Origin: Bhargavaea cecembensis
GTDB taxonomy: Bacteria; Bacillota; Bacilli; Bacillales_A; Planococcaceae
Length of the DNA: 64,000 nt
Reading direction: 5' to 3'
Assembly (NCBI RefSeq): GCF_000826125.2
Contig: NZ_LN651373.1
Coordinates: 1,408,678 to 1,472,677, forward strand
Every line of letters starts with the position of its first letter. Positions within the stretch are counted from its first letter, which is position 1. Of this stretch, positions 6,511 through 14,362 are shown in pieces. The notes under the pieces were generated by a model that saw nothing but the letters and a program-made list of their open reading frames with translations, ran no database searches and was not told where the DNA came from. Both the position numbers and the translations under genes were made by a program.

Positions 6511-7821
6511 ATGAAAAGGAAAATAACCGCGATATCGCTTGCGGTCATGCTCGTCTGCGGCATGCCTCTCGCTGTACCGCCTGTCGCCGCGTCAACAGAG
6601 ACGGCCTTTGAACCGGCCGAAGAACTGCTGCAAACAATTGATTCCGGCCGGATTTACCGTCACATTGCCGAGCTGAGCAAAGAACCGCGGGTCGCCGGCA
6701 CGGAATCGGAGCAGCAGGCCGTCCGGTATATCCGTGATGCATTCAAGTCTTACGGCTACCGGGTCGACGTTCAGCCGTTCACATTCACGGCGTACACGGA
6801 ACCGCAGAAAGTCAGGCTCCAGGTGGAAGGACTGTGTGACGTGGCGGCCGGGCATTTCACATACGGCATGAACGGGGACGTCTCGGCGAAACTGATCGAT
6901 GCGGGACTCGGAAAGCCGCGCGATTTTAAAAAGGCGAAAGGAAAGATCGCGGTCATCCGGCGGGGGGAAATCCCCTTTTCGGAGAAGATAGCGAACGCAT
7001 CCCGCGCCGGGGCGGCAGGAGTGATTTTGTACAATAACGAACCCGGCGAGCTGGGTGGATCACTCGGGGAGCCCGGCAAACATCGGATTCCCGCCGTCGC
7101 CATGTCCCGCGACACCGGTGAAGCCATCCTGGAACACATCAAGGCGCGTCCTGATGCCGAGGCCCGGATCCTCGTGGAAGGGGCGGAAACGACCGAACGC
7201 GAATCGCATAACGTCATTGCAACGAAGAAAGCGGGCGCCAAGAAGAAGGGAGCCGGAGACAGGGAAATTATCATCATCAGCTCGCATCTGGACTCAGCAC
7301 CCGGGGCGCCGGGCGCGAACGACAATGCATCCGGCACAGCGGTGGTGCTGGAAATGGCGCGTGTGCTCAAAAACATTCCGGCTGAAGCGGAAATCCGTTT
7401 CGTTGCATTCGGGGCGGAAGAACTCGGTTTGCTCGGCTCCGAAAAGTATATCTCGCTGTTGCCGGAATCCGAGAAAAAGCGGATCATCGCCAACTTCAAC
7501 CTCGACATGGTCGGCAGCCGGGATGCCGGCGACCTGACCTTGCAGACAGTAGACGGAAAGCCGAACCTCGTCACGGAACTGGCCCGCTCATCCAGCAAAA
7601 AGCTCAACGGAACGCCGACGCCGGTCATCCAGGGAAACCGGAGCGACCACGTCCCGTTCCACGAAGCGGGCATCCCGGCCGCCTTGCTTATCCATCACCC
7701 CGCCGAACCCTGGTACCACACCCCCGACGACACGTCGGATAAAATCAGCAAAGAAAAACTCCGGGACGTCGCCCGGATTGTGACGATGGCGGTCTATGGG
7801 CGGATGAGCCGGCCGAAATAA
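6511..7821 (+). CDS. Secreted M28-family zinc aminopeptidase with PA domain
   Basis: The product is 436 residues with an N-terminal signal peptide (KRK, then a hydrophobic stretch, cleavage near VAAS). A PA-type insert (IAVIRRGEIPFSEKIANA, GAAGVILYNN) is followed by a M28 catalytic domain. Zinc-site motifs are visible: SSHLDS (His near residue 259), ANDNASG, GAEELGLLGS, NLDMVGS and WYHTPDDTSDKI. It is similar in architecture to Bacillus YwaD and fungal/bacterial leucyl aminopeptidases that trim peptides outside the cell. The ATG at 6511 has AAAGGAGG with an 8-nt spacer; an upstream in-frame start at 6463 lies in the repeat array and is rejected. Monocistronic. Confidence 0.9.
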   Translation: MKRKITAISLAVMLVCGMPLAVPPVAASTETAFEPAEELLQTIDSGRIYRHIAELSKEPRVAGTESEQQAVRYIRDAFKSYGYRVDVQPFTFTAYTEPQKVRLQVEGLCDVAAGHFTYGMNGDVSAKLIDAGLGKPRDFKKAKGKIAVIRRGEIPFSEKIANASRAGAAGVILYNNEPGELGGSLGEPGKHRIPAVAMSRDTGEAILEHIKARPDAEARILVEGAETTERESHNVIATKKAGAKKKGAGDREIIIISSHLDSAPGAPGANDNASGTAVVLEMARVLKNIPAEAEIRFVAFGAEELGLLGSEKYISLLPESEKKRIIANFNLDMVGSRDAGDLTLQTVDGKPNLVTELARSSSKKLNGTPTPVIQGNRSDHVPFHEAGIPAALLIHHPAEPWYHTPDDTSDKISKEKLRDVARIVTMAVYGRMSRPK

Positions 7822-7832
7822 GAAAAATGATC

Positions 7833-7865
7833 AGCGCCAGCCCGATAACGGCAGGCGCTTTTATT
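7833..7865 (+). terminator. Terminator after the M28 peptidase gene
   Basis: Outer stem GCGCC / GGCGC and inner GCC / GGC pairs are followed by TTTTATTT. Confidence 0.7.
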
Positions 7866-7927
7866 TGGTTGGGCCGAGTAGCCTCGGGAGTCTGTCCTAC
7901 CGGAAAGCAGGCGCGAGAACGGGCGAA

Positions 7928-8220
7928 GCGGACGCGAAAAGTTACATTGCGGCCTCGAAAAAGGAAGAAGCGGACGCGAAAAGCCACAAAGCAGCCTCGA
8001 AAATCTTCCGAGGCAAAATGCGATCCGCGAAATTGCTCGTTGCATCCGCGAAAATCTCCCGGAGCAGAATGCATCCGCGAAACCGCCTGTTGCGTCCGCG
8101 AAAATAGCGCGGGACAAAATGCGTCTGCGAAAATGCCCGTTGCATCCGCGAAAATAGCGCGAGACAAATTGCATCCGCGAATCCACCCGTTGAGTCCGCG
8201 AAAATTCCATGAGTCCTCAT
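7928..8220 (+). repeat. Degenerate array B: 21-bp and 29-bp units with core GCATCCGCGAAA
   Basis: Twelve head-to-tail units each begin with a core like GCATCCGCGAAAA. The first three are 21 bp and diverged (GCGGACGCGAAAA). After that long and short units alternate: 29, 22, 29, 21, 29, 21, 29, 21 bp. Short units end in CTGTT or CCGTT; long units end in AGACAAAAT-like sequence. Length mixing breaks any reading frame, so open frames across it are not genes. The array fills most of the 511-bp gap between the peptidase and the EF-G-binding protein gene. A second array of the same type lies at 27785. Confidence 0.85.
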
Positions 8221-8332
8221 TCCATCGGCAAAGTGACTCACCGAAAGTAATTTTCGCAGCAGGCATCAAAAGCCATCCTGTGACACTCTGCCTCCTTTAG
8301 TGTTAAAATCATAATAAGAAGGAGGTGTTCCC

Positions 8333-8971
8333 GTGGATCCATTCATCAGAAGTGCAGATCTGCATTTTGTTTTGAGGCAGGCGAGAAATGTCATGAACAG
8401 CCATTTGAGTGTCCGGGACGGAGGGGTTCTGGATGCTGTCGAAGGGCTTGCGGAGGAGCGGTCGAAGGCGCGGCTCGGCGATATTCCGGAAGAGGCCTTG
8501 GCCGTAGTCAAGAAGATCGGCGATGTCCGTGACCAGGACGGGTTTGCCCGGTTCCGTGAAGAGTTGCTGCCTTTTGTCATCCCGTTTCCGGCTGTGACGG
8601 AGCATCAGCTGAAAAAGACGTTTCCGAAAGTGAAGAAGCTGAAAGTCCCGGCGCTGGAGGATATCGAGTGGCGGGATCTGACGTACCTCGGCTGGAACGA
8701 TCCCGGTTCCAACCGGAAGTATATCGTTTATGAAAAAGACGGGAAGCTCACCGGGATGCATGGGGAGTTCAGGCCGTCCGCCAAAAAGGGCGCATGCGCA
8801 ATCTGCAAAGGGCTTGATGAGATCGGCATGTTCATGGCGGAGACCCGGCATTCGGGCGGAGTGAACTATACGAAGAGGGGAAATTATATTTGCGTGGACT
8901 CTGAGAAGTGCAATGATCGCCTGGATGACCCGGACCGTCTCGGGCAATTCATCGACACGCTCAAGAAATAA
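8333..8971 (+). CDS. FusB/FusC-type elongation factor G-binding protein
   Basis: The 212-residue protein has a helical N-terminal domain and a C-terminal treble-clef zinc finger whose four cysteines are C155, C158 (CAIC), C187 and C193 (YICVDSEKC). This layout matches the FusB/FBP family (PF07299 plus PF16571). Family members bind EF-G and help release it from the ribosome; some confer fusidic acid resistance. The chromosomal housekeeping-type setting here does not show that this copy gives resistance. The GTG start has AAGGAGGTG about 8 nt upstream. It follows repeat array B and is followed within 30 bp by the SDR gene. Confidence 0.82.
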   Translation: MDPFIRSADLHFVLRQARNVMNSHLSVRDGGVLDAVEGLAEERSKARLGDIPEEALAVVKKIGDVRDQDGFARFREELLPFVIPFPAVTEHQLKKTFPKVKKLKVPALEDIEWRDLTYLGWNDPGSNRKYIVYEKDGKLTGMHGEFRPSAKKGACAICKGLDEIGMFMAETRHSGGVNYTKRGNYICVDSEKCNDRLDDPDRLGQFIDTLKK

Positions 8972-9009
8972 ACGCGAAGGGAATGAAGGAATGATGGAAG
9001 GGAAAGGTA

Positions 9010-9759
9010 TTGCTCATCACAGGAGCCGCCAGAGGGATCGGTTTTGATATCGCAAAAGAATTTTCCCGCGCCGGGGCGAACGTAATGATCTCCGATTTGG
9101 ACGGGGAATCCGTGCGGGAAGCGGCCGAGTCGATCGGCGGCGAGACTGCGGGTGTCGTCTGTGACGTGACGAAAGAGGCGGATATCCGGCGGGCGATCGA
9201 GGAGACGGTCGGCCGTTTCGGCAAAATCGACATTCTCATCAACAACGCCGGCATGCAGCACGTCTCGATGCTCGAAGATTTCCCGACGGAGAAGTTCGAA
9301 CAGCTCATCAAGATCATGCTCACCGGACCGTTCATGGCGATCAAGCATGTGCTTCCTTATATGAAGGAGCAGGGCTTCGGCCGGATCCTCAATATGGCAT
9401 CGATCAACGGGGTGATCGGGTTTGCCGGAAAAGCGGCCTACAACTCCGCGAAGCACGGCGTCATCGGCCTCACCAAAGTCGCCGCACTGGAAACGGCCGA
9501 ACACGGAATCACGGTGAACGCAATCTGCCCGGGATATGTCGATACTCAGCTTGTCCGCAACCAGATGGGCGACCTCGCCAAAACACGGGGCATTTCAGTG
9601 GAAGAAGTGCTCGGGGAAGTGCTGTATCCGCTCATTCCGCAAAAGCGCCTCATCAGTGTGGATGAAATCGCGTCGCTCGCACTTTACCTGGCAAGCGACG
9701 AAGCGAAGGGAATGACCGGGCAGGCGGTCATTTTGGACGGCGGCTATACGGCTCAATAA
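9010..9759 (+). CDS. Short-chain dehydrogenase, 3-hydroxybutyrate dehydrogenase type; 5' end apparently frameshifted
   Basis: SDR with TGAARGIG nucleotide-binding motif, NNAG, the catalytic YNSAKHG and a C-terminal region (GYVDTQLV, KRLISVDEIA, ILDGGYTAQ) typical of NAD-dependent 3-hydroxybutyrate dehydrogenases, which interconvert 3-hydroxybutyrate and acetoacetate in the cytosol. The open frame contains only a TTG at 9010, which would cut off the first beta strand. An ATG-ATG at 8991-8996 with a good ribosome site starts MEGK but in another frame. Deleting one A from the AAA at 9003-9005 would restore M-E-G-K-V-L-L-I-T-G. Either a real one-base insertion or a sequencing error is likely; TTG initiation, with AAGGG 7 nt upstream, is the alternative. 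Confidence 0.85.
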   Translation: MLITGAARGIGFDIAKEFSRAGANVMISDLDGESVREAAESIGGETAGVVCDVTKEADIRRAIEETVGRFGKIDILINNAGMQHVSMLEDFPTEKFEQLIKIMLTGPFMAIKHVLPYMKEQGFGRILNMASINGVIGFAGKAAYNSAKHGVIGLTKVAALETAEHGITVNAICPGYVDTQLVRNQMGDLAKTRGISVEEVLGEVLYPLIPQKRLISVDEIASLALYLASDEAKGMTGQAVILDGGYTAQ

Positions 9760-9867
9760 GTTCAAATCCGCACAGGCTGCAGCCGAGTTTGGGCACAAAG
9801 GGTTTTTCCTCGCTCCGCAAGGGAATCTTAAGGAAGAGAGGACTTATTTCTTAAGGAGGAGAGGTTG

Positions 9868-9990
9868 ATGGCGAAGCGTTACCCGGACAGCCGTCCGCAA
9901 CCGTACGACCAGGACGCCCCCCAATGGACGGTTTTTTGGATTGCCTTGGCGGTGATCGTTTTGGCCGTCGTCCTGGAATGGATGATGTGA
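9868..9990 (+). CDS. 40-residue single-pass membrane microprotein, unknown
   Basis: ATG at 9868, 7 nt after AAGGAGGAG, opens a 40-residue frame. The N-terminal half is polar and proline-rich (MAKRYPDSRPQPYDQDAP); the C-terminal half is one membrane helix (WTVFWIALAVIVLAVVLEW). It ends directly before a strong terminator, which supports it as the last gene of a short transcript. I do not recognise the family. The ribosome site region is duplicated: CTTAAGGAAGAGAGG at 9827-9841 recurs as CTTAAGGAGGAGAGG 23 bp later. Confidence 0.65.
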   Translation: MAKRYPDSRPQPYDQDAPQWTVFWIALAVIVLAVVLEWMM

Positions 9991-9992
9991 CG

Positions 9993-10034
9993 AAAAACAG
10001 GCAGCCGGAAGCTTCTCCGGACTGCCTGTTTTTT
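9993..10034. terminator. Bidirectional terminator
   Basis: AAACAGGCAG and CCGGA arms pair with TCCGG and CTGCCTGTTTTTT; A and T tracts flank the stem. It serves the 40-residue gene and the converging NRDE gene. Confidence 0.88.
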
Positions 10035-10804
10035 CAATGGATCTGGAATGTGAATGATTCTTCGCCCGCCGGTTCGCCGTCTTTGAATGTCCGTTCAATG
10101 AACGTGACCCGGCCGTCGCGGTCCGCGAGGATGACCGTTGAACAGCGTGTGCCGTAGCCGGTCGTCCGGATGAAGAGGGGAGAGAGCATCCGCTCCATGT
10201 CGGGGCCGACCCCCGTGTCCGGAAGATGCTTGTCAGGAAACGGTTCGGCCTTCGCCAGGATGTCGAAAAGTTCATCGGGATCGATCGGACAGAAGCCTTC
10301 TGCAATCCGGGCGAGCCGTTCTTTGCCGTATTCGACTTTCGGCCACGGCGTGTCGAGCCGGTCATTGCTCAAGCCATGCGTGCCGGCCGGAATTTCGGTG
10401 AAACCCTTCCGGTCGCGGTTCGTCCCATAGAATAGATGGCCGGGTGTCCCGGCGATGAGGTTATACATATCATAGGATCCTCCCTGAGCGGAGATCGTTT
10501 CCAGCACTTTGGGAAGGGGCTGGTCATCTTCCAGAACCGAAGTGACCAGTCCGCCCCGCGTTCTGGCACCCGGCGGAGGCGGCACATCCGGCTTCCGTAC
10601 ATTGGTGAGTGCCGCAAACCGGCCGCCTTTCGTCATGCCGAGCCAGGTTCCGCCTGACTGGAGGTCCCTTCCGGCAAGGAGGCCGGGTTTTTGTTCCCAC
10701 CAGTGGGCCGGCTGTGCGGGCCGGTCATAGAATTCATCCCGGTTCGCCGCCACGATCAGCGGATAAACGGGATGTTCGTCATGATTGAAAAGAACGAGAC
10801 ACAT
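10034..10804 (-). CDS. NRDE-family (TANGO2-like) protein
   Basis: The 256-residue protein has the NANRDE-type motif (VAANRDEFYDRP), then GGTWLGMTKGGRFAALTNVR, typical of the NRDE/TANGO2 family (PF05742), which has an Ntn-hydrolase-like fold. With the ATG at 10804 the second residue is Cys, fitting a processed N-terminal nucleophile. That ATG has GGGAGG with a 9-nt spacer, whereas the GTG at 10813 directly abuts it. Physiological substrate unknown; eukaryotic TANGO2 has been linked to lipid or haem homeostasis. It converges on the 40-residue gene and shares its terminator. Confidence 0.85.
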   Translation of the reverse strand: MCLVLFNHDEHPVYPLIVAANRDEFYDRPAQPAHWWEQKPGLLAGRDLQSGGTWLGMTKGGRFAALTNVRKPDVPPPPGARTRGGLVTSVLEDDQPLPKVLETISAQGGSYDMYNLIAGTPGHLFYGTNRDRKGFTEIPAGTHGLSNDRLDTPWPKVEYGKERLARIAEGFCPIDPDELFDILAKAEPFPDKHLPDTGVGPDMERMLSPLFIRTTGYGTRCSTVILADRDGRVTFIERTFKDGEPAGEESFTFQIH

Positions 10805-10997
10805 TACGGACACACCTCCCTTGTTTCCTTCCAGTATACAGGATTCCCCGGGCCGCCCGATATCTTGTTGCCCGCGTATTCTATCGTGCCGGAAGTTGCG
10901 GTTCGTGATATGATGTTGAATACTTAGTTCTAGCTTTCAATCAAAGATTATTAGTTTCAAATTCAATATAGAATATGAATGGACGGAGTGAACCAGC

Positions 10998-12437
10998 ATG
11001 AAATGCCCGAACTGCGGACATGACATCGACCAATTCGAGGGAGACTGCCCAGAGTGCGGACGGCCCTTGACACGGGGCAACCGGAAAAAGAAAAAGTCCA
11101 GGCTGATCGCCGCGGTGGTTGCCGCAATTTTCCTTCTCACCGGAGGAGCGTTTACCGCCCTTTATCTGACCGAAGATAAGGCGGAGGAGCAGCCGGCCGA
11201 ACCGGATCAGGACGTGCTCCAGCAAACCGAGGAGGAACCGCCGCCTGAGGAAGAAGAAGGCGTCGTCACCGACGAATCGGAAGATGAACCGGAAGAACAG
11301 CCGGAAAAACAGGTGGGAACGGTCCAGCGGGAGATTACGGAGACCTCTGATACGATGGCGGAAGCCGTCATTCTCCCTGAAAAGATCGCCGGAGAAAAAC
11401 GGGATACCCAGTCGATCATCAAAGAATCCCTCCCGAAAGTGTTTACGGTCATCACCGATGACAGCATCGGCTCCGGGTTCCTTTACAAAAAAGGGATGAT
11501 CGTGACGAACGCGCACGTTGTCACCGGCTACACAAGAGTCACGGTCCGGAACGGGAGCGGGAAAGAATCCCAGGGGCAAGTCATCGGGATTTCGGACCGG
11601 TCCGACGTGGCGCTCATCAAAGTTGATGATTATGCCAATGCAGCTCCGTTCGAGACGGAGACCGGCGTCACCCCGATCGGAACGGAAGTCATCGCGATCG
11701 GAAGCCCGAACGGCCTCGCCAACACCGTGACGACCGGGCACCTGACCGGCCACGACCGGAACATGGAAATCGGATTTATTTACGAAAACATCTATCAGAT
11801 GGATGCGCCGATCGACCGGGGCAGCAGCGGCGGCCCCTTGATTGATGCGAAGACCGGCAAGGTGGTCGGGATCAACTCGCTCGTCATGCAGGACAACAGC
11901 CTCGTCGGCTTCGCCATACCGCTCTTCAGCATGACCGGTCTCCTGGACGGCTGGGCGGCCAGCCCGATGTCGCCGGATCAGGTGGCTGCGTTGTTCGGGT
12001 CATATGATGATTATGAAGGCGGCTCCGGAACTCCTGCGGACGACCAGTTTGAAGGCGGATGGAAAGGCGACACATTCAATGAAATTGCGCTTGAGAACTT
12101 CATCCTCTCCTTCGGCCATTTCCATGTGCTGATGCTGACGGATGCGGACTTCTTCTGGGTGGCGGATCTTGTCCAGCCCGGCAGCCCGGCCTATGGTAAA
12201 CTGGAAGAGGAAGTGGCGGCGCTCGGAGGAAAAGGTGTCCAGCATGAACTGACCAACCAGGAAGTGCCTTCAGTGGATATCCATGAAGACCACGCTGTCG
12301 TTCATTCGCTCGAATCCACCCGGACCACCGCAGCGGACGGCACCGTCACCGAAAAGGCGTTGAAGGTTGATTATACAGTCATCATCGACGAGAACGGGTT
12401 CTTCCAAGTATCGGACGTCGTGACATCCGAACGATGA
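10998..12437 (+). CDS. Membrane-anchored trypsin-like serine protease with N-terminal zinc ribbon
   Basis: The 479-residue protein starts with a zinc ribbon (CPNC at 3-6, CPEC about 16 residues on), then a basic stretch and one membrane helix (LIAAVVAAIFLLTGGAF). A Glu/Pro-rich linker to about residue 105 leads to a trypsin-like HtrA-type domain with the full triad: His173 (TNAHVV), Asp (SDVALIKV) and Ser277 (GSSGGPL). No PDZ domain follows; instead there is a C-terminal region of about 130 residues of unclear type. The ribbon should lie in the cytoplasm and the protease outside. This differs from standard HtrA (TM-protease-PDZ). A thioredoxin gene follows 18 bp later. Confidence 0.85.
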   Translation: MKCPNCGHDIDQFEGDCPECGRPLTRGNRKKKKSRLIAAVVAAIFLLTGGAFTALYLTEDKAEEQPAEPDQDVLQQTEEEPPPEEEEGVVTDESEDEPEEQPEKQVGTVQREITETSDTMAEAVILPEKIAGEKRDTQSIIKESLPKVFTVITDDSIGSGFLYKKGMIVTNAHVVTGYTRVTVRNGSGKESQGQVIGISDRSDVALIKVDDYANAAPFETETGVTPIGTEVIAIGSPNGLANTVTTGHLTGHDRNMEIGFIYENIYQMDAPIDRGSSGGPLIDAKTGKVVGINSLVMQDNSLVGFAIPLFSMTGLLDGWAASPMSPDQVAALFGSYDDYEGGSGTPADDQFEGGWKGDTFNEIALENFILSFGHFHVLMLTDADFFWVADLVQPGSPAYGKLEEEVAALGGKGVQHELTNQEVPSVDIHEDHAVVHSLESTRTTAADGTVTEKALKVDYTVIIDENGFFQVSDVVTSER

Positions 12438-12458
12438 TGAAGTAAGGGGGAGCAGATG

Positions 12459-12779
12459 ATGGAGCAATTGAAATCGATGGATCAATTCAACGAACTCAAG
12501 CAGGAAGAGCGGGTCGTATTCATGTTCACGGCCGGCTGGTGCCCGGACTGCCGGGTGATCGAACCGGCCCTCCCGTCGATTGAAGCGGATTACCCGGAAT
12601 TCACATTCATTTCCGTGGACCGCGACGAATTCATCGACGTGTGCAGCGAACTGGATATCTACGGCATCCCAAGCTTCGTGGCATTCCACGAAGGAAAAGA
12701 AGCCGGACGCTTCGTCAGCAAAGACCGCAAAACAAAAGAACAGATTGAATCATTCCTCGACAGCGTATCAGTGGACTGA
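12459..12779 (+). CDS. Thioredoxin-family protein (WCPDC)
   Basis: Cytosolic protein of about 106 residues with a thioredoxin fold, active site WCPDC (near residues 28-32) and cis-Pro in YGIPSF. The CPDC motif, rather than CGPC, suggests a specialised thiol-disulfide protein such as Bacillus YtpP-like members. Two adjacent ATGs exist; AGGGGGAG gives 6-nt spacing to 12459. It lies 18 bp after the protease gene and ahead of a terminator, so the two probably form an operon. Confidence 0.87.
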   Translation: MEQLKSMDQFNELKQEERVVFMFTAGWCPDCRVIEPALPSIEADYPEFTFISVDRDEFIDVCSELDIYGIPSFVAFHEGKEAGRFVSKDRKTKEQIESFLDSVSVD

Positions 12780-12789
12780 GGATGATGGG

Positions 12790-12827
12790 AAGAAGGCCCG
12801 GCAGTGGATGCCGGGCCTTCTTTTATC
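12790..12827 (+). terminator. Intrinsic terminator after thioredoxin gene
   Basis: GAAGGCCCGGCA / TGCCGGGCCTTC with a 5-nt loop and TTTTATCG. Confidence 0.9.
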
Positions 12828-12916
12828 GTTTAGGGATTTACCCAGTCGGACGATTGGAAGGCTGAACCGATCGAGAAAAGGTAAATTCATTTTCAAGCCT
12901 TTTTCGATAGCTTCAT

Positions 12917-12958
12917 AAAAAGCCGTGACGGAGAACGAAAGCTCCGGCACGGCTTTTA
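12917..12958. terminator. Second hairpin with A/T flanks, probably a terminator
   Basis: AAAAGCCGTG-GGAG pairs with CTCC-CACGGCTTTTAT around a short loop. No gene lies between it and the first terminator; the 80 bp in between show nothing else. Confidence 0.6.
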
Positions 12959-12984
12959 TCGTGGGTGAACGGGAGTGGAAGCGA

Positions 12985-13226
12985 TCCATATTTCAATTTT
13001 CCGTTCCATATTGTAAATCTACTTGCCATATTTCAAATGGGGCATCCATATTGTAAATTTGCGTTCCATATTTTAAAAACGGTGTCCATATTGTAATTCT
13101 GCTATCTATATTGTAAATTTGCTATCCATATTTTAATTCTGCGTTCCATATTGTAATTCTGCTTGCCGTATTTCAAATCGGTCTTCCATATTGTAAATCT
13201 GCCCGCTATATTTCAAATCCGGACGG
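12985..13226 (+). repeat. Degenerate 20-bp array C (core TCCATATTGTAAAT)
   Basis: Twelve units of 19-21 bp (mostly 20), each starting TCCATATT and continuing GTAAATCTGC or TTCAAATC. It is strikingly AT-rich compared with the surrounding genes. No ribosome site or sensible frame is present. It continues without a gap into array D. Confidence 0.88.
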
Positions 13227-13316
13227 AAACGTTGTGTATCTAGTCCTAAACGTTGTCTATCTGCGAAAAAACGTTGTGTATCTCCGCCGAAACGTTGTGT
13301 ATCTATACTGAGACGT
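13227..13316 (+). repeat. 21-bp array D (core AAACGTTGTGTATCT)
   Basis: Four exact 21-bp units begin AAACGTTGTGTATCT (one has GTCTATCT) and differ only in the last six bases; a fifth begins AGACGTT and decays. Directly abuts array C but has an unrelated core. Confidence 0.88.
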
Positions 13317-13340
13317 TAACGATCCGCTCAGCCGCACGCA

Positions 13341-13392
13341 AAAAAGGCTTTCCGGAGCGCAATCCCCCTGCGCTTTTCGGAAAGCCTTCTTT
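13341..13392 (-). terminator. Terminator of the EcsC-family gene (minus strand)
   Basis: Outer stem AAGGCTTTCCG / CGGAAAGCCTT with an inner AGCGCA / TGCGCT hairpin; on the minus strand it ends in TTTTTTGCG. Confidence 0.82.
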
Positions 13393-13407
13393 GAATGACG
13401 ACCGGCC

Positions 13408-14211
13408 TCATGCGTCCCGGTCATACCATTCCAGCCGCTCTTCGATGCGCCGCTTCCGGTAGAACACTTTACCGGCTTCCGCGAGTTCGCGGATGACGCC
13501 TCGGTTGGTGATGGCGCCGAATACGAAACCGGCGACTGGGACCATCTGGAAGAGTTTCTTCCAGCCCCAGCGCTCCCTGTAGGAGTAGACGACTTCCCGC
13601 CAGCCCCGCAGCTCGGAGACGACTTCCTTGCGGGCGGCGTCCGGGTTTTCGTTCATCAGTCCGAGCTGCTTCAGCACGAGCTTCTTGCCTGAGGCGTCGG
13701 ATGAGACGAACTGCATGATTTTGACGATGAAGAGCCGCTCTTCGGGAAGTTTCGGGTCATAGCCGTAGCACATGGCGATGTCCTGGAGGGTTTTCAGCTG
13801 AAGCCCGAGGAGCAGGGGGATGTCGATCGACAGGGTGAAAATCCCGCCGATCCCGGTCGATGCGCCTTGCACGGCCGCTGCTTTGCTGCGTCCTTCGCCG
13901 ACGCGTTCCGCAGCGGTGTCCATCATGCGGATCGGCAGGCCGGGGACGTCTGCGAGAGTGCGGATCTGTGAATCCTGAAAGAATCCGGACACTGCTTTCT
14001 CTGAACTGAGATAGCCGCCGCCTGTCTGGATGAACTTGCCGATTTCATCGAGCGCCGTGCCGATTTTCCGGTGGATGAAGGCGGGGGTGAGCTTGTCCAG
14101 AATTTTAAACGGGATTTTGCCGATCCGTTCCCAGAACCACGAACCGCCCTGTGACCGCTCCCATCTCCGGATCTGCCGGAGTTCCTGTTCGAGCCATTGT
14201 TTTGATTCCAT
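13408..14211 (-). CDS. EcsC family protein
   Basis: The 267-residue protein matches the EcsC family (PF12787): helical N-terminal part, then GASTGIGGIFTLSIDIPLLLGLQLKTL, a central hydrophobic region, and a C-terminal VPVAGFVFGAITN segment. In Bacillus EcsC is encoded with the EcsAB ABC transporter, but here no EcsAB genes are adjacent, and its role is unknown. The frame is open to 14382, but the ATG at 14211 has GGGAGG upstream at a good distance and starts with MESKQWLEQEL as in relatives. Confidence 0.82.
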   Translation of the reverse strand: MESKQWLEQELRQIRRWERSQGGSWFWERIGKIPFKILDKLTPAFIHRKIGTALDEIGKFIQTGGGYLSSEKAVSGFFQDSQIRTLADVPGLPIRMMDTAAERVGEGRSKAAAVQGASTGIGGIFTLSIDIPLLLGLQLKTLQDIAMCYGYDPKLPEERLFIVKIMQFVSSDASGKKLVLKQLGLMNENPDAARKEVVSELRGWREVVYSYRERWGWKKLFQMVPVAGFVFGAITNRGVIRELAEAGKVFYRKRRIEERLEWYDRDA

Positions 14212-14362
14212 CTTGTTTTTCCTCCCGTGCGGTTTGTCTTTGTACGTTTCTATTACCCGGTTGGTTCCAATTGAAAGCGGTCTCCCGGCGTCCTTCCCTT
14301 TTCCCTTCTGGCGCCGTTCCGATACAATAGGACAAGAATCCATAAAGAAACAGGTGTTGTCC

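Noticed and set aside
7745..8300. Several 60-174-codon frames across array B on both strands
   Set aside because: They arise from the repeats. Unit lengths of 29 and 22 bp shift the frame, no ribosome sites are present, and the products are only repeated FADATGIFADAF-like peptides.
12985..13316. CRISPR array
   Set aside because: Cores are degenerate, there are no unique 30-nt spacers, unit lengths are 20-21 bp, and no cas genes are present anywhere in the window.
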